Shown here: piece by piece, positions 52,401-60,398 of the stretch
How the letters are laid out: the number at the start of each line of letters is the position of its first letter
Numbering within the stretch: the stretch's first letter is position 1
From: Microbotryum silenes-acaulis
Taxonomy: Eukaryota; Basidiomycota; Microbotryomycetes; Microbotryales; Microbotryaceae
DNA length: 64,000 nt
Direction: 5' to 3'
Assembly (NCBI GenBank): GCA_003665825.1
Contig: QPFY01000021.1
Span: forward strand, 241,882-305,881
Position numbers and translations under genes: made by a program
Notes under the pieces: generated by a model
Seen by the model: the letters and a program-made list of their open reading frames with translations, nothing else
Told to the model about the DNA's origin: nothing
Databases searched by the model: none

Positions 52401-52852
52401 GGGTCTTCGTCGCGGAGAGGAGCGTCTCGATCATCGGCGGCGGCGTGGGAAATGTCGCGCTCGTCGGCCATGGCAATCTCGTGGCTCAACCGTCGGCGAT
52501 TACGGGGCGAACGAAGACGAACACGAGACGGTTGGCGGAAAGGGTAGGAAGGATAAACGCGTTCGTCGTCGGACTCTGTGAAAGAAGTCGGGAAGGACAG
52601 CGACGCGTTCGTCGCGGATGAGTTCGGCAACGGAGAGGAGGCTGACGACTCAGGGTCAGAGAGTGGGTGTGAATGCTCGTCCAGGGCGGGGGACGAAGCG
52701 GTTGTAGAGGTGCGGATCGTTGTCGGCAATGCCGAACTTGAAAAAAGTGACAGGCGACGTCCGCAGGGATGACGTCGTCTACACGCGTTGGTGCGAGGGG
52801 GTGGGATTTCAGGAAGCGTCGGCTGTTGCGGCGGCAGTCGACAGAGGATCAA
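46487..52852 (-). CDS. gypsy Gag-Pol polyprotein with chromodomain, single 2121-codon frame
   Basis: One uninterrupted frame. It is open back into the 5' LTR (ATG 52852); the first ATG with a typical gag start is 52471 (MADERDISH...), and the real start is undecided. Gag has a coiled coil (SLETRLEESEARRIDSEERV), then a CCHC knuckle CFNCGQAGHFSQHC. Protease: CLIDSGSEVDLVD. RT: FVIDLRARNSNT, SKFDVAAAFEQVRV (motif A Asp), and FFDNVHVHS at motif C, where DD is usual. RNase H: LFTDASRVGIGACL, VTDHQALRTI. Integrase: DFMTGLPP, SDRDPKFTSQFW, SSENRIKM. The C-terminal chromodomain (AIPERIVRDRRNARGARSFLVRWVGR..DDTWM) marks a chromovirus. An imperfect repeat of about 70 residues lies between RNase H and integrase. 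Apart from the DN motif it looks complete. Confidence 0.93.
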   Translation of the reverse strand: MILCRLPPQQPTLPEIPPPRTNACRRRHPCGRRLSLFSSSALPTTIRTSTTASSPALDEHSHPLSDPESSASSPLPNSSATNASLSFPTSFTESDDERVYPSYPFRQPSRVRLRSPRNRRRLSHEIAMADERDISHAAADDRDAPLRDEDPGRAKPPKSPPPHAYHTATALSSLETRLEESEARRIDSEERVQHLEKLVESLLKSSPEPAVARAGFSEPAAARAGEFTPVRSVPLDVPPHTFLGRSGNTADPLARTPGGESYSARRDGPSPAVISSRWRGTLPDREGLWTGDNPDRLVTFTTFGKSYLSLLCDISTTDRVIQLVATLFVRSTLPQRRQSPHDWAVDTMTDAVRDERPHCWTSLMTAVGRRWPDPGFADRVSQDFYGCRQSASRAYDHVGEWRARYRAFMHNNTSFSLSALQLATTFYQSLSDGAKREVRAGMLREYRDNSLVTIGRFGRTVPSLDEVTDWAAIADDTSTTSVATPPIRTATYGAIAKTPRTAPSTANDDERTQIRRARWMDRAGKWQQAHLWKDRKTWFSPASGGVPASMACFNCGQAGHFSQHCTAERQSPSTVQISAITFADMDEDEWSSASGGVEDPQVRFPLLLEPDLTRPSSSSSALVTHRSCPPADLVGRAKDVAFSSFEVQTSSSSSPPTVPANDADRHRLDDSRADIAFDAVEDVLSYADAASRLCRYWGLEVVSSRKAERTASVSSLQIPVPSGVSLLASAASLSDINEPDRPVEPAIARARNVIAWTLPSGRVLRCLIDSGSEVDLVDQEVVRADTSFATARLTAPLHLRLGTHDKSDRCAVFATAFFLSGALDLGLRPFFVCRVTAYDAILGLPFLKDTGMLMGWGAFTVARPGPSQPVAQGMHEWDRAVTVAPILSGSALGCNHPGLLPDDEIIGLEPHNPMLDVVDDPALEDLSESEARTRLAALLDKFSDVFVDSLPMDRLPPYRPVNHEIPLIDPTEKVKPRVYPLADKYRSQWAEHSAKYTRGRFWVSGPIDSAAPVFAIPKKNSQMARFVIDLRARNSNTAKRFSPIPDMTNVRYEVARSRYRSKFDVAAAFEQVRVIPEHIDRTGFATVTGTYMSRVMQFGDTNAPNTLNLLTSAMFQPCLSFAKIFFDNVHVHSDTRRAHLRHIEILLMTLRHYRFYLGSKKSEWFSKSLDSLGTIISDDGIEVDPAKWARIRQWPIPCNKCDIQRFLGTVNWMRDHLSHLSTILEPITALLAQSTSWRWNEREQQAFDTVKSLVPATLRPIDGAKITSGEHKMYLFTDASRVGIGACLASGPTRSQAVPTRFFSAKFNGAQLNYHVTDKEFLAVVSACRAFEQHLIGYPFVIVTDHQALRTIKTQKLRQTPRHIRMCLELSRFDFEFEFIAGKNNSLADSLSRLWEVKEGSHEDQVKENELEDMFFDGERHEFTTPGESLPEERPPTSPSPDRLPPVDFALGPQGQDGEAGSPGYYAFKEESQDEDVNGQELGNLFLKEECHEFTTPGESLLEEHPYTSPSHDRLPAVDCAFGPWGHGYNAGSPGSHHLAENIMDAVDLSTGPLPPPIVVNRVHAIAAAPANDPPIPVDADADELDLLGVATDEVNEAPVVHRPPDPLPQPFLDTIIRAYANDSQAQVIITDPISWPMFRVTEEGRILRVHPDESLSLFVPRGLATGVVDSDKVPSLRELVLSEIHRSVGHAGHRITLAAIRPLYWWSSMSADCAEFCRSCEDCARGKASTQVPYGRLHPMPIPSGPWEQVAIDFMTGLPPVEFEGMMVAQIMVVTDTWGKMVHLIPLPADADSELVAEKYYATIFRLHGTPSAIVSDRDPKFTSQFWRALQAKVGAVLRMSTAAHPETDGSSENRIKMVTQTLRIMVSSNHEAWASRLVEAEFALNSSVAVSTSLSAFEATYGYLPRQWPTDSWPVSDVPRAEAFARIRQLRNLDVTDAIIGARLDQSYQANKRRRPDDPAFRTGSYVYLSTKNLAVPEGMKSKLLPRYIGPFRIRAAIPATSSYDLELPPAMSRVHNRFHARLLRPYIENDAERFPGRDPAVLFVEDVADAADNSAIPERIVRDRRNARGARSFLVRWVGRNDTDDTWMSEQSLRLDHPSVLDAYFARLDRSNRRLVAR
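48256..48602 (-). repeat. Imperfect internal duplication in gypsy pol linker
   Basis: Two units at about 48467-48602 and 48256-48391 (period about 211 bp) encode related stretches: HEFTTPGESLPEERPPTS / HEFTTPGESLLEEHPYTS and DRLPPVDFALGPQG / DRLPAVDCAFGPWG, each followed by AGSPG. Located between RNase H and the integrase zinc domain. Confidence 0.85.
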
Positions 52853-53310
52853 CCGAGGAGGGGAGTCGGTCGAGAGGCTCGCAGGAAATCAAGTATAACG
52901 GACTTAATTCCCAAACGATCGACAAGAAGAGGAAGGGCAACAAAACAAGAAGAGCGGACCAAGCTCCCGGGGAAGGTGCTAAGACAAAAAGGAAGGGACT
53001 GCTCCAGGCACAGAGGGGACTTAGCCAAATCAACCACTCCAAGAGGTCGCCTCAGGGGTAAAAAGGATTGCTTGCGGGAGCACCGGTAAAAACCCTGAAG
53101 CCGCGCCTCGGCTAACAAAAAGATAAAACAAACCAAAAGAAGATTGCGCTCTGGGCGCATCGAACCCTCAACCACCGAGTGCGCGCCCACGCGCCTCACG
53201 CCTACGCCATCACGCCGACGATGCTTGAAACAAGGCAAGCATCCGGTCAAGTCAACTCTACCCACATATAGCCTTGGGGGCTTCCTTCGAGTATTGCTGT
53301 CATCCTGACA
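52748..53310 (-). repeat. gypsy 5' LTR (right)
   Basis: 563 bp, same length and ends as the left LTR. On its inner side the sequence contains the short palindrome TCGGCAATGCCGA about 20 bp from the LTR border. Confidence 0.92.
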
Positions 53311-53747
53311 ACGAGGGAGCGATCGAAGAGGGGTGTCGACCGAAAAGCTCGCGGGAAGTCAAGTATAACGGACTTTATTCCAACAATCGGCAAGGAGAGG
53401 GGGGGGCCAATAAGATGATGAGCGGACCAGGCTCCGGGGGAAGGTGTCGAAACCGAAGGGAGGGACTGCCCAGGCGCCGAGGGAACTCAGCCAAATCAAA
53501 CTACACCAAGAGGTCGCCTCAGGGGTAAAAAGGATTGCTCGCGGGAGCACCGGTAAAAACCCTGAGGCCGCGCCTCAGCTAGCAAAAAAGATAAAACAAA
53601 TCGAAAGAAGATTGCGCTCGCAGCGCATCGAACCTGCAACCAGCGGGTGCGCACCCACACGCCAAACGGCTACACCACGACGCCCGCGCTGCTTGAAACG
53701 AATCCGCCATTGGGTCAAGTCATCGCTACCTGCACACAACCTCGGGG
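53311..53747 (-). repeat. LTR-A: divergent gypsy LTR, main part
   Basis: Aligns with the neighbouring gypsy LTR from about base 92 to about 38 bases before its end (shared blocks ATCAAGTATAACGGACTT-like, AGAGGTCGCCTCAGGGGTAA, GGATTGCTCGCGGGAGCACC). It is clearly diverged elsewhere. The missing end is found at 59155-59203, on the far side of LINE-B copy 2, which therefore interrupts it. The missing first 92 bases are not in the window. Confidence 0.8.
53613..53692 (-). other. tRNA-like segment within LTR-A
   Basis: Minus strand A-box-like TGGTGTAGCC (53677-53668), then TTTGGCG, and B-box-like GGTTCGATGCG (53634-53624), followed by a T-rich stretch (TTTTATCTTTTTT). Better A-box match than in the neighbouring LTR; the anticodon arm does not form a clean seven-base loop. 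Confidence 0.45.
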
Positions 53748-56700
53748 ATGACCTGGAACGTCAACAGGGGCTTCAATACCCCTGAACGACGTCGTCTGCT
53801 TCTTTCGTATTTCACTTCGCTCACACCTCCCCCTTCTGCTATCCTTCTCCAGGAACACAATGTTCCTAAATCACGACAATCTCACATACGCCACGAGTAC
53901 GCCCAGTCCCACCAGGGCGAGGCCTACTTTTCTCAACACTGCCTCACTTTGATTCCAAGCTCTTCTCCTCTTCTCGGTGGTCATCGTCGCACGCGTCAGT
54001 CTCTTGGCGGGCGCTTACTCGTGACCACCTTCAATGTGCGGGGTTCGACGGACGTCGTCGAACTCAACAATATCTACGCTCCGGTTCAACCCGCCGAGCG
54101 CCTCCTCTTCTTCACCTCCCTTCACTTTCGGGCGACCGTCTCCTCTCACATTCGGGTCATCGCGGGCGATCTCAACGACTGCCCTATCCCCGCGGTGGAT
54201 CGAGTGCGACAGGTGGACCGCCCGAACACCCACCACTGGCCCGCGCTTATGTCTCGGCTCGACGGGGCGTACACGGATGCCATTCGGCTCATGCACCCAC
54301 TGTCGCCGGCGACCACGCGCCCGCATCTCAGCAAGGACGGCCGGCTCATTTCGCGCGCGCGCATCGACTTTGTTCTGGTGCAGCGGCGACACGAGCGACG
54401 GATCGTTTCTGCTTCCACTCTGTACAATATCTCTCGATCCATGTCGGATCATCGACCGGTTACGGTCACATTTAGGCTGCGCGCAAGTGGTGCCGAGGTC
54501 GAAGCGGAGCTCTGCCTTCCCCAGGCGGCTCATTTTCTGACCCGCATCAACTCGTCGACCTTCAAACACGCCGAGTTTAAGGAGTTCGTCACTCCTCTCC
54601 TTGAGCAAGCACCGTCTGGGGATCCGGTCGCGGACCTTCAGCGCGTACTCTCGGAGTCTCGGGTCCAAGCTCTCGAGCTGTCTCGGCGTCTGTTTCGGGA
54701 GCGCAACGCTCTCGAGATGATGCTGGTATCTCGACTGCAGGACATTGAGTCTCGTCGGGTGATGAGCCCCTTTGACGTCATCGACTGGACGAACACCCAC
54801 GACGCTCTCACCAAACTTGTGAACGAGCGAGCAAGGCAGTCCCGGATCAGGGCGCACGTGCCCGAGATTGCATCCGAGGAACGTCTCAGTCGTCCGGTTC
54901 ATGCCAAACTGGCTGCTCGGTCCCGGGATGTGAAGTTTCAGAGTATCCGGCTCGCTGATGGCGAGCTCACCACTGACATTGAGCGCGCGCTCGAGCACAC
55001 CCATTCTCATTTCCAGCAGCACTACCTTGTCGAAGCGAAGGATCCGGAACAGGTCGTGACGATGCGGGATGAGCTCTTGGGACCCATCAGATCAGCAAGA
55101 CCTTGTGACGACCCGCTTTCCGACGCTCGCTTCCTTCGGCGCTTCTCGAATTCGCACGTCGACATTCTTGCCGAGCCCATCAGCGAGGCCGAGGTGCTCG
55201 CAGCGATTCGAACCACGCACGAAGGTCGATCTCCGGGTCCTTCAGGGGTCCCCTATGAGATGTATCGAGCCTGCCCCTTGCTTTGGGCCCCTCTCTTGAC
55301 TCGAGCCTACAACGAGCTGATTACTCGAGGCTCCCTTACTCCACAACAGAGCCAGGCGAATGTGCGCCTCTTGTTCAAACACAACAAACCTGGTGCAGCG
55401 CGGTGCGACCTCAAATCGTATCGTCCGATCACCTTGCGGGAATGCGACTACAAGATCTTCACCAAGGTCTACGTGGCTCGTCTGAACCGGATCCTCCCCG
55501 ATGTTCTTCCGGCCGGACAGCATGGGTTCGTCAAGGGGCGAAGACCAGCGGACGCGGCTTTGCATCTGAGGCTCCTGATCGACGAGATTAGGGGTCGTGG
55601 GGCAGAGTTCCCGACAGCAGCGCTCCTCTCCCTGGATCAGAGCTCGGCTTACGACATGGTCGAGCACGATTGGGTCTTTGCGGTGTTTGAGGCTCTCGGC
55701 GCGCTGGAATCTTTCCAGCGCATCTTGCGGATGCTCTACAACGGCAAGACGTCCACAGCGCGGTACATTGTCAACGGTTTCCTTACCGAGACGGTGCGAC
55801 TCCTGTGCGGTCTTGGCCAGGGCGATCCTCTCTCTTCTTCTGTCTGGGATGTGGTATTCCAACCCTTCCTTGATCCTCTCAGTCGACGCAACATTGCGCT
55901 GACTATCACTCTTCCGGAGCTGGCTCCTCGTCCGCAGACTCGATGCATCACCAATTTGGCGTTCGCGGATGACGCCGTCGTCGCTGTCGCTGGACCGGAA
56001 GCTATTGCTTCGCTCGGGATTGGCGACTCGCGACGAACGGCCGTCTAAACACCGACAAAACCGTGGTGATGCCATTGGGCGCGACGTTGTGGGATCGCGC
56101 GGACTTGTCCAAACTGTCGTTCGTGGCACCGGACGAGTCTCTTCCCTGGATCGGTCTCCAGTTTGCGCCTGACGGCAACAACAGGCTGGGATTCCATGAT
56201 CTTGAGCGAAGGGTCGATCGAGTGATTCTCTCGGTGCGCGACCGATGGATGACGCATCATACCCGGGCTTTCTATCTCAACCGCTACGGCATCTCCAAGG
56301 TGCTGCACTCTCTCTCCGCCGACGTACCGCCATCCGACGTGATCAAGGCGATCGAGCGCAAGCTTGCCGACTTTGTGAAGGGAGGACCGCGGCGCAGCGA
56401 CTACAAGCAATCGGTCGTCTTCACGGCACGGGCGCGAGGTGGTCTCAGCGTCGTGAGCATCCAAGATGTGGTGGATTCAGTCTCGGTACGGATTTGGGAC
56501 GTGCTGGCCGGCGGGTCAACTGCGATTTGGAGCGATCTGGCTCGGAGTTCCATCCGGCGAGCGCTTCCGACCTTTGACTTTGCTACGGATCTGTGGACGT
56601 GGAGGAACGCCGACGCACCCCGGGAGCTACATCCCCGCTGGCGAGCGGTGCTCTCGGTCGCTGAACGCTACCCTGCCGTCGTCGATCCTGCCAAACTTTC

Positions 56701-57757
56701 GGTCTCCAATTTTCTTTCTCTTTCTCCCCTCCAACCTGGTCTGCATGACTCGCGGGCGTTCTCGGAGCAGGATAAGCGTTTGGCGAAGCTTTTCAGTTTC
56801 GAACGCACCATCGCTGACATCTATGCGCGAGCCCAATACCCCGCAGCTCCAACGGTGCCCTGGACCCCTGAGAAGCATCCCCAAGGCGACGGCTCGGAGC
56901 TGTCCAACCTTTGGCAATGGAAGCGCGATCAAGTCCAGGCGTGGATCCAGGTCGCAGGCGATCGCCTCATCCCGCCGCTTCCGCCTCCTGTTCCCGTCCT
57001 CGCACGTCGACCACCCGTCATTCGTGTTGTTGGAGCACCTGGAGTCCGGCCCGGCGGTCCCCTCGAGCACATCTTGCCCAGAGCGACTCCGGTCGGCGTG
57101 CCTGATCAAAAACTTCCCCTCCCCTCCGGCCCCTTGTGTGCTGATCAGTGGAGAATGTTGAACTTGGACAGACCTTACACCATTGCGCGACTTCGACGCG
57201 TCATCAACCATCGACGTTTCGACCACACACAACGCCCTGGATCACTCGTCACACCCAAAGAAAGGCGACTCTTCTGGGTGTGGTTCCACACCGGGCCCGC
57301 CACGGCCCGCGAGCGCGAGGTGCACTTCAAGCTGGCGTACCACTTCACGCCAACGCGGAAGCGCCAGTTTGTGCAGCGGCATGGCGACTCAGCCTGCTGC
57401 CTCGTGCAGGCATGCAGCCTGGCAGGGGTGGAGGATGACTTTACTCACTTTTGGCATGATTGCCCTGACTCTTCTCAGTTTTGGCAAGCAGCTAGGTCCA
57501 TTCTCTGCGACGCGCTGGGGGTCGTGTCGATCCTCGACCTCGACTACACGGCACTTCAGATCGAGCACGGCCTCCCTCGACTGCGCGCTTGCCTTCCGAC
57601 GTCGAAAAAGCGCCCAATCCGCGCCTTCATTGCGCTGGCGCTCGACACTCTCAGCAACCGACGCTGGGATCTCCATCGCCACGCCAAAGCGATGTCGAGC
57701 ATGGACAAGGAGATGGCGGGACTGAAGGAGAGGTTGGAGCTCAGATTGGCACGATGA
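53748..57757 (+). pseudogene. LINE-B copy 2 ORF2, same frameshift as copy 1, complete 3' end
   Basis: Identical in layout to copy 1 from MTWNVNRGF onward: endonuclease, RT with FADD, frame end at 56048, continuation in the next frame from about 56016. Unlike copy 1 it runs on past HPQGDGS to ELSNLWQWKRDQ, a Pro-rich linker, LDRPYTIARLRRVIN, RKRQFVQRHGD, a zinc-binding-like CCLVQACSLAGVEDDFTHFWHDC-type segment (Cys/His pattern as in RT-associated zinc domains), and ends LELRLAR at 57757. No RNase H domain was recognised. Amino-acid differences from copy 1 are few: C/R, L/F, C/R, D/N and V/A. Confidence 0.88.
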
Positions 57758-59154
57758 AGTAGACGGCGCTCCTCCCTACCCAGCCAAGAACCACAAACCA
57801 AAAACCAAATAAAAATCACAAGTCCCCTTTCCCTCTTTCTCAATCTCCAAAATGTCTCCCAAACACGCCAGAATACTGAACCTGTTTTCTCTCGCTCTTT
57901 TTGCCATTCCTCCTCATAGGCTTCCGTACTCCCCAGGAGCCTCGGGTTCTTTGCGCCGGCGGGCATTGTCGCCCTTGGTTCGAGCTTCTGCCACATCACG
58001 ATGACACACAGCGAAAGCGGATCCCCTTGGCCCTCTCCTGGACTACGCCGTGAGTTTTCCACTCCTCTCAAGGGCCGGGTCTGTCTTCTCTTTCGGTCGA
58101 GCGACTCCGTGATCTCCTGTTCAAGGCCGGCACAAACTGCCTGCGTGGCTCGCCTCTCCTTGCTTTGCTGCTCGCTCGGAGTCGCGGCCGCGCGGCGGGT
58201 GACTCGGGTACCGAACCGCCATACACATCCACACTCGAGCGAGGTCCCACACAATGACATCACCGTCGTGGGCCTCATGCTCCTTCTTTCCCCAGTATCT
58301 GCGGTGATTGGGAACCACCTGCACGTACAACGGGACTCGAGTGTGCGTTCCGAGATTGGGAGTACGCCGCAGGGAAGCGAGGCCCCTGCGGAAGGTATAC
58401 CCCGCCTCTGGTCTCCAGCCGCGCGCCGGTGTTGTCGGCCACCCGCCCGCGCTGCAGACCGAGGCGTGTCCAATGGACTGTCACATGCTCCGTGACTTTC
58501 CCCGGGAATCTCGGGATTGTGTGTTTTTGTGCGAAGTAGGCCTGTTTCGCAGTTGCAGTCATTGAAATGGGGGTGATCTGGGGTCGTGCGGTCGCGAGGG
58601 GGGGGCCGACTTTGGTAACCGAAAAGGGGTTTGGAATCCGCGGTGCAGATCCAGCGCAGTTGGGTACAAGGGGTAGGTGATTGCTGCGGTCGCAGGAGGT
58701 TACATCCCCCCTTTGGACCACGTGAATCATTCGGATTGAGCGGGATGTTTGTGCCATCGGAGGCCTTGTTCGACGCGTGTCAAAGAATTAAGGGGCTTCA
58801 AGGAGTAGGGCGGTCTCAGGGGGGGTCTGAAGTCAAAAGATCGAAGAAGGTTCAACTGTACAACTATAATCGGATTCGCCTGTACAACACATGTACCACC
58901 ACCAACAATTCCTCCATCGTTTCCCGATTCCTTGTGTATTATCTTCAATCTTCCTTTCATTCGTCTCTGGGAGGGAGCAACCGTGGGTGGGGGGGACTTG
59001 AACTCGGATGTATCGGGTTGGTCTGTTCTGCTAGTTACAACGCATCGAGCGGCGGTTGTGGTCATCATCGTGCATACTGGGCAGCATCTCCTTTAGTTCC
59101 GTAGGGGGTTTTCTCGTCTTGCAAATTAGCGATGAGTTTCATACAAAAAAAAAA
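57758..59154 (+). other. LINE-B 3' untranslated region
   Basis: 1.4 kb without coding support. Its last 200 bp resemble the LINE-A 3' end (TTCATTC, G-rich run, TTGAACTCGGATGTATCGG versus TTGAATCCGAAGTATCGG, TTCCGTAGG, GTTTC..AC before the A-tail), presumably the region recognised by the RT. The open frame on the minus strand at 57556-58473 has no recognisable product. Confidence 0.7.
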
Positions 59155-59465
<311 letters not shown>

Positions 59466-59991
59466 CTCTTGGCTATAACTACATCGCTGACGTAGTAGAG
59501 TTGATCAAATAGAATGGACACTCGGTCAACCGATACATCCGGACAATCATTGAGATTGCCGGCCAAGACCCGAAGAGTCTTGGGTCTTGGGGCGTTGAAG
59601 TGCAGAAGCCCAAAAAAGTCGCAACGATCGTCCTCCTGCACCGGCGCGTACATGTTGATGATCTCGACATCGAGCTCCTCAAAACGAAACACTGAGCGCA
59701 GAATCCGACCGTCGAAACGAGGAGCTCCTGCCAAGACGACCGGGGTAGAGGAAAGGAGATGGCCCGCCAAAGGTGCGCCATTGGGTATGAGGGTAAGGAC
59801 ATGAGGAGTGAAACGAATACAAGCCCCTGGCCAAGCACTCTCGAAGCCTTCGCGTGACATGTTGTAGCTGAGGTGGTGCTCTTGCAGGAGGATGGCCGAA
59901 GGGTTTTGAGATAACGGATGATTTTGACTTGATTGACTGCGTTCTTCATCGATCGGACGTTGAACGTCAACACGGTGAGGGACTCAATCAT
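59466..59991 (-). pseudogene. LINE endonuclease fragment
   Basis: Minus strand. Starts MIESLTVLTFNVRSMKNAV (APE block with catalytic Asn) at 59991. A frameshift near 59880 leads to the second frame with HVLTLIPNGAPLAG, EIINMYAPVQEDD and VLAGNLNDCP. This matches LINE-B endonuclease blocks (LTLIPSSSPLLGG, NIYAPVQPAE, IAGDLNDCP) but is clearly another, older family. GNLND replaces GDLND, losing a catalytic Asp. Confidence 0.8.
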
Positions 59992-60126
59992 GATTAAATC
60001 AGTTCAGCGCCGCCCCCCTCGAATTCGGTCACCTCGGACCTGTGACCCCCTGAACTGTTGCCCCCTGAGCCGTCACCCCTTGATGCACCAAGGATCATGG
60101 CGGATCCCGCCCGGGTGAAGTTGGTG
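59992..60126. other. Spacer before copia-3
   Basis: About 135 bp with several short CCCCCTGA-like repeats (GACCCCCTGAACTG, GCCCCCTGAGCCG, CACCCCTTGATGC). No gene. Confidence 0.4.
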
Positions 60127-60333
60127 TGTTGGGAATGAGGGTTAGGAATGGCGCGTTCATTGGTAATCTGTTTAGAAGCGCTCGTCTGTTTAGTGAAGCC
60201 TGGCGATGCGCACCAACCGTTGTCTTCTCTCCACGGTTGGATTACACGCTCGTCAGGTACGCATGTTTAGCTTCACAGCCACTTTTGTTGCAATTAACTG
60301 ACGGTTGGATTACACGCTCGTCAGTCTCTTATT
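60127..60333 (+). repeat. copia-3 5' LTR (borders inferred)
   Basis: Contains a 24-bp exact direct repeat (60233-60256 and 60301-60324; begins ACGGTTGGATTACACGC) and an 8-bp inverted repeat CCAACCGT/ACGGTTGG (60213-60240). The right border is set by the primer site. No second LTR copy is in view. Confidence 0.6.
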
Positions 60334-60341
60334 TGGTAGCG
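60334..60341 (+). promoter_or_regulatory. copia-3 primer-binding site, tRNA-iMet 3'-end type
   Basis: TGGTAGCG is complementary to the CGCTACCA end of initiator tRNA-Met. Only eight bases match, as far as I can tell without the host tRNA sequence. Confidence 0.55.
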
Positions 60342-60398
60342 TCTGTATTGCCGCAAGGCACAGATCCGCACGCAGAAAAGACGCAGCGCGTATCCAAG

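Larger units (their letters stand above)
45903..53310 (-). mobile_element. Ty3/gypsy chromovirus, complete, LTRs 99.5% identical
   Basis: 7408-bp element on the minus strand with two 563-bp LTRs (45903-46465 and 52748-53310) that differ at three positions by eye. LTR ends read TGTCAGG...CCTGTCA on the minus strand. A purine tract (minus strand TTCTGGGGGGGACAG, 46480-46466) precedes the left (3') LTR. The primer-binding site after the right (5') LTR was not matched to a tRNA. Flanking 5-mers are gctcg (left) and acgag (right), so no target-site duplication: left is LINE-B copy 1, right is a different gypsy LTR. Confidence 0.92.
53748..59154 (+). mobile_element. LINE-B copy 2, 5'-truncated, with 3' UTR and A-tail, inserted in LTR-A
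   Basis: Starts abruptly at the seventh codon of ORF2 and continues through the end of ORF2 and a 1.4-kb 3' UTR to a run of 10 A (59145-59154). Before and after it lie the two parts of LTR-A (cctcgggg | gaggacttcc), so it is an insertion. A 5' truncation plus A-tail is the usual product of target-primed reverse transcription. No clear target-site duplication beyond three or four similar G-rich bases. Confidence 0.88.

Noticed and set aside
57556..58473. 305-codon minus-strand frame across the LINE-B ORF2 end and 3' UTR
   Set aside because: Partly antisense to ORF2; the remainder lies in the LINE 3' UTR and has no recognisable domain.
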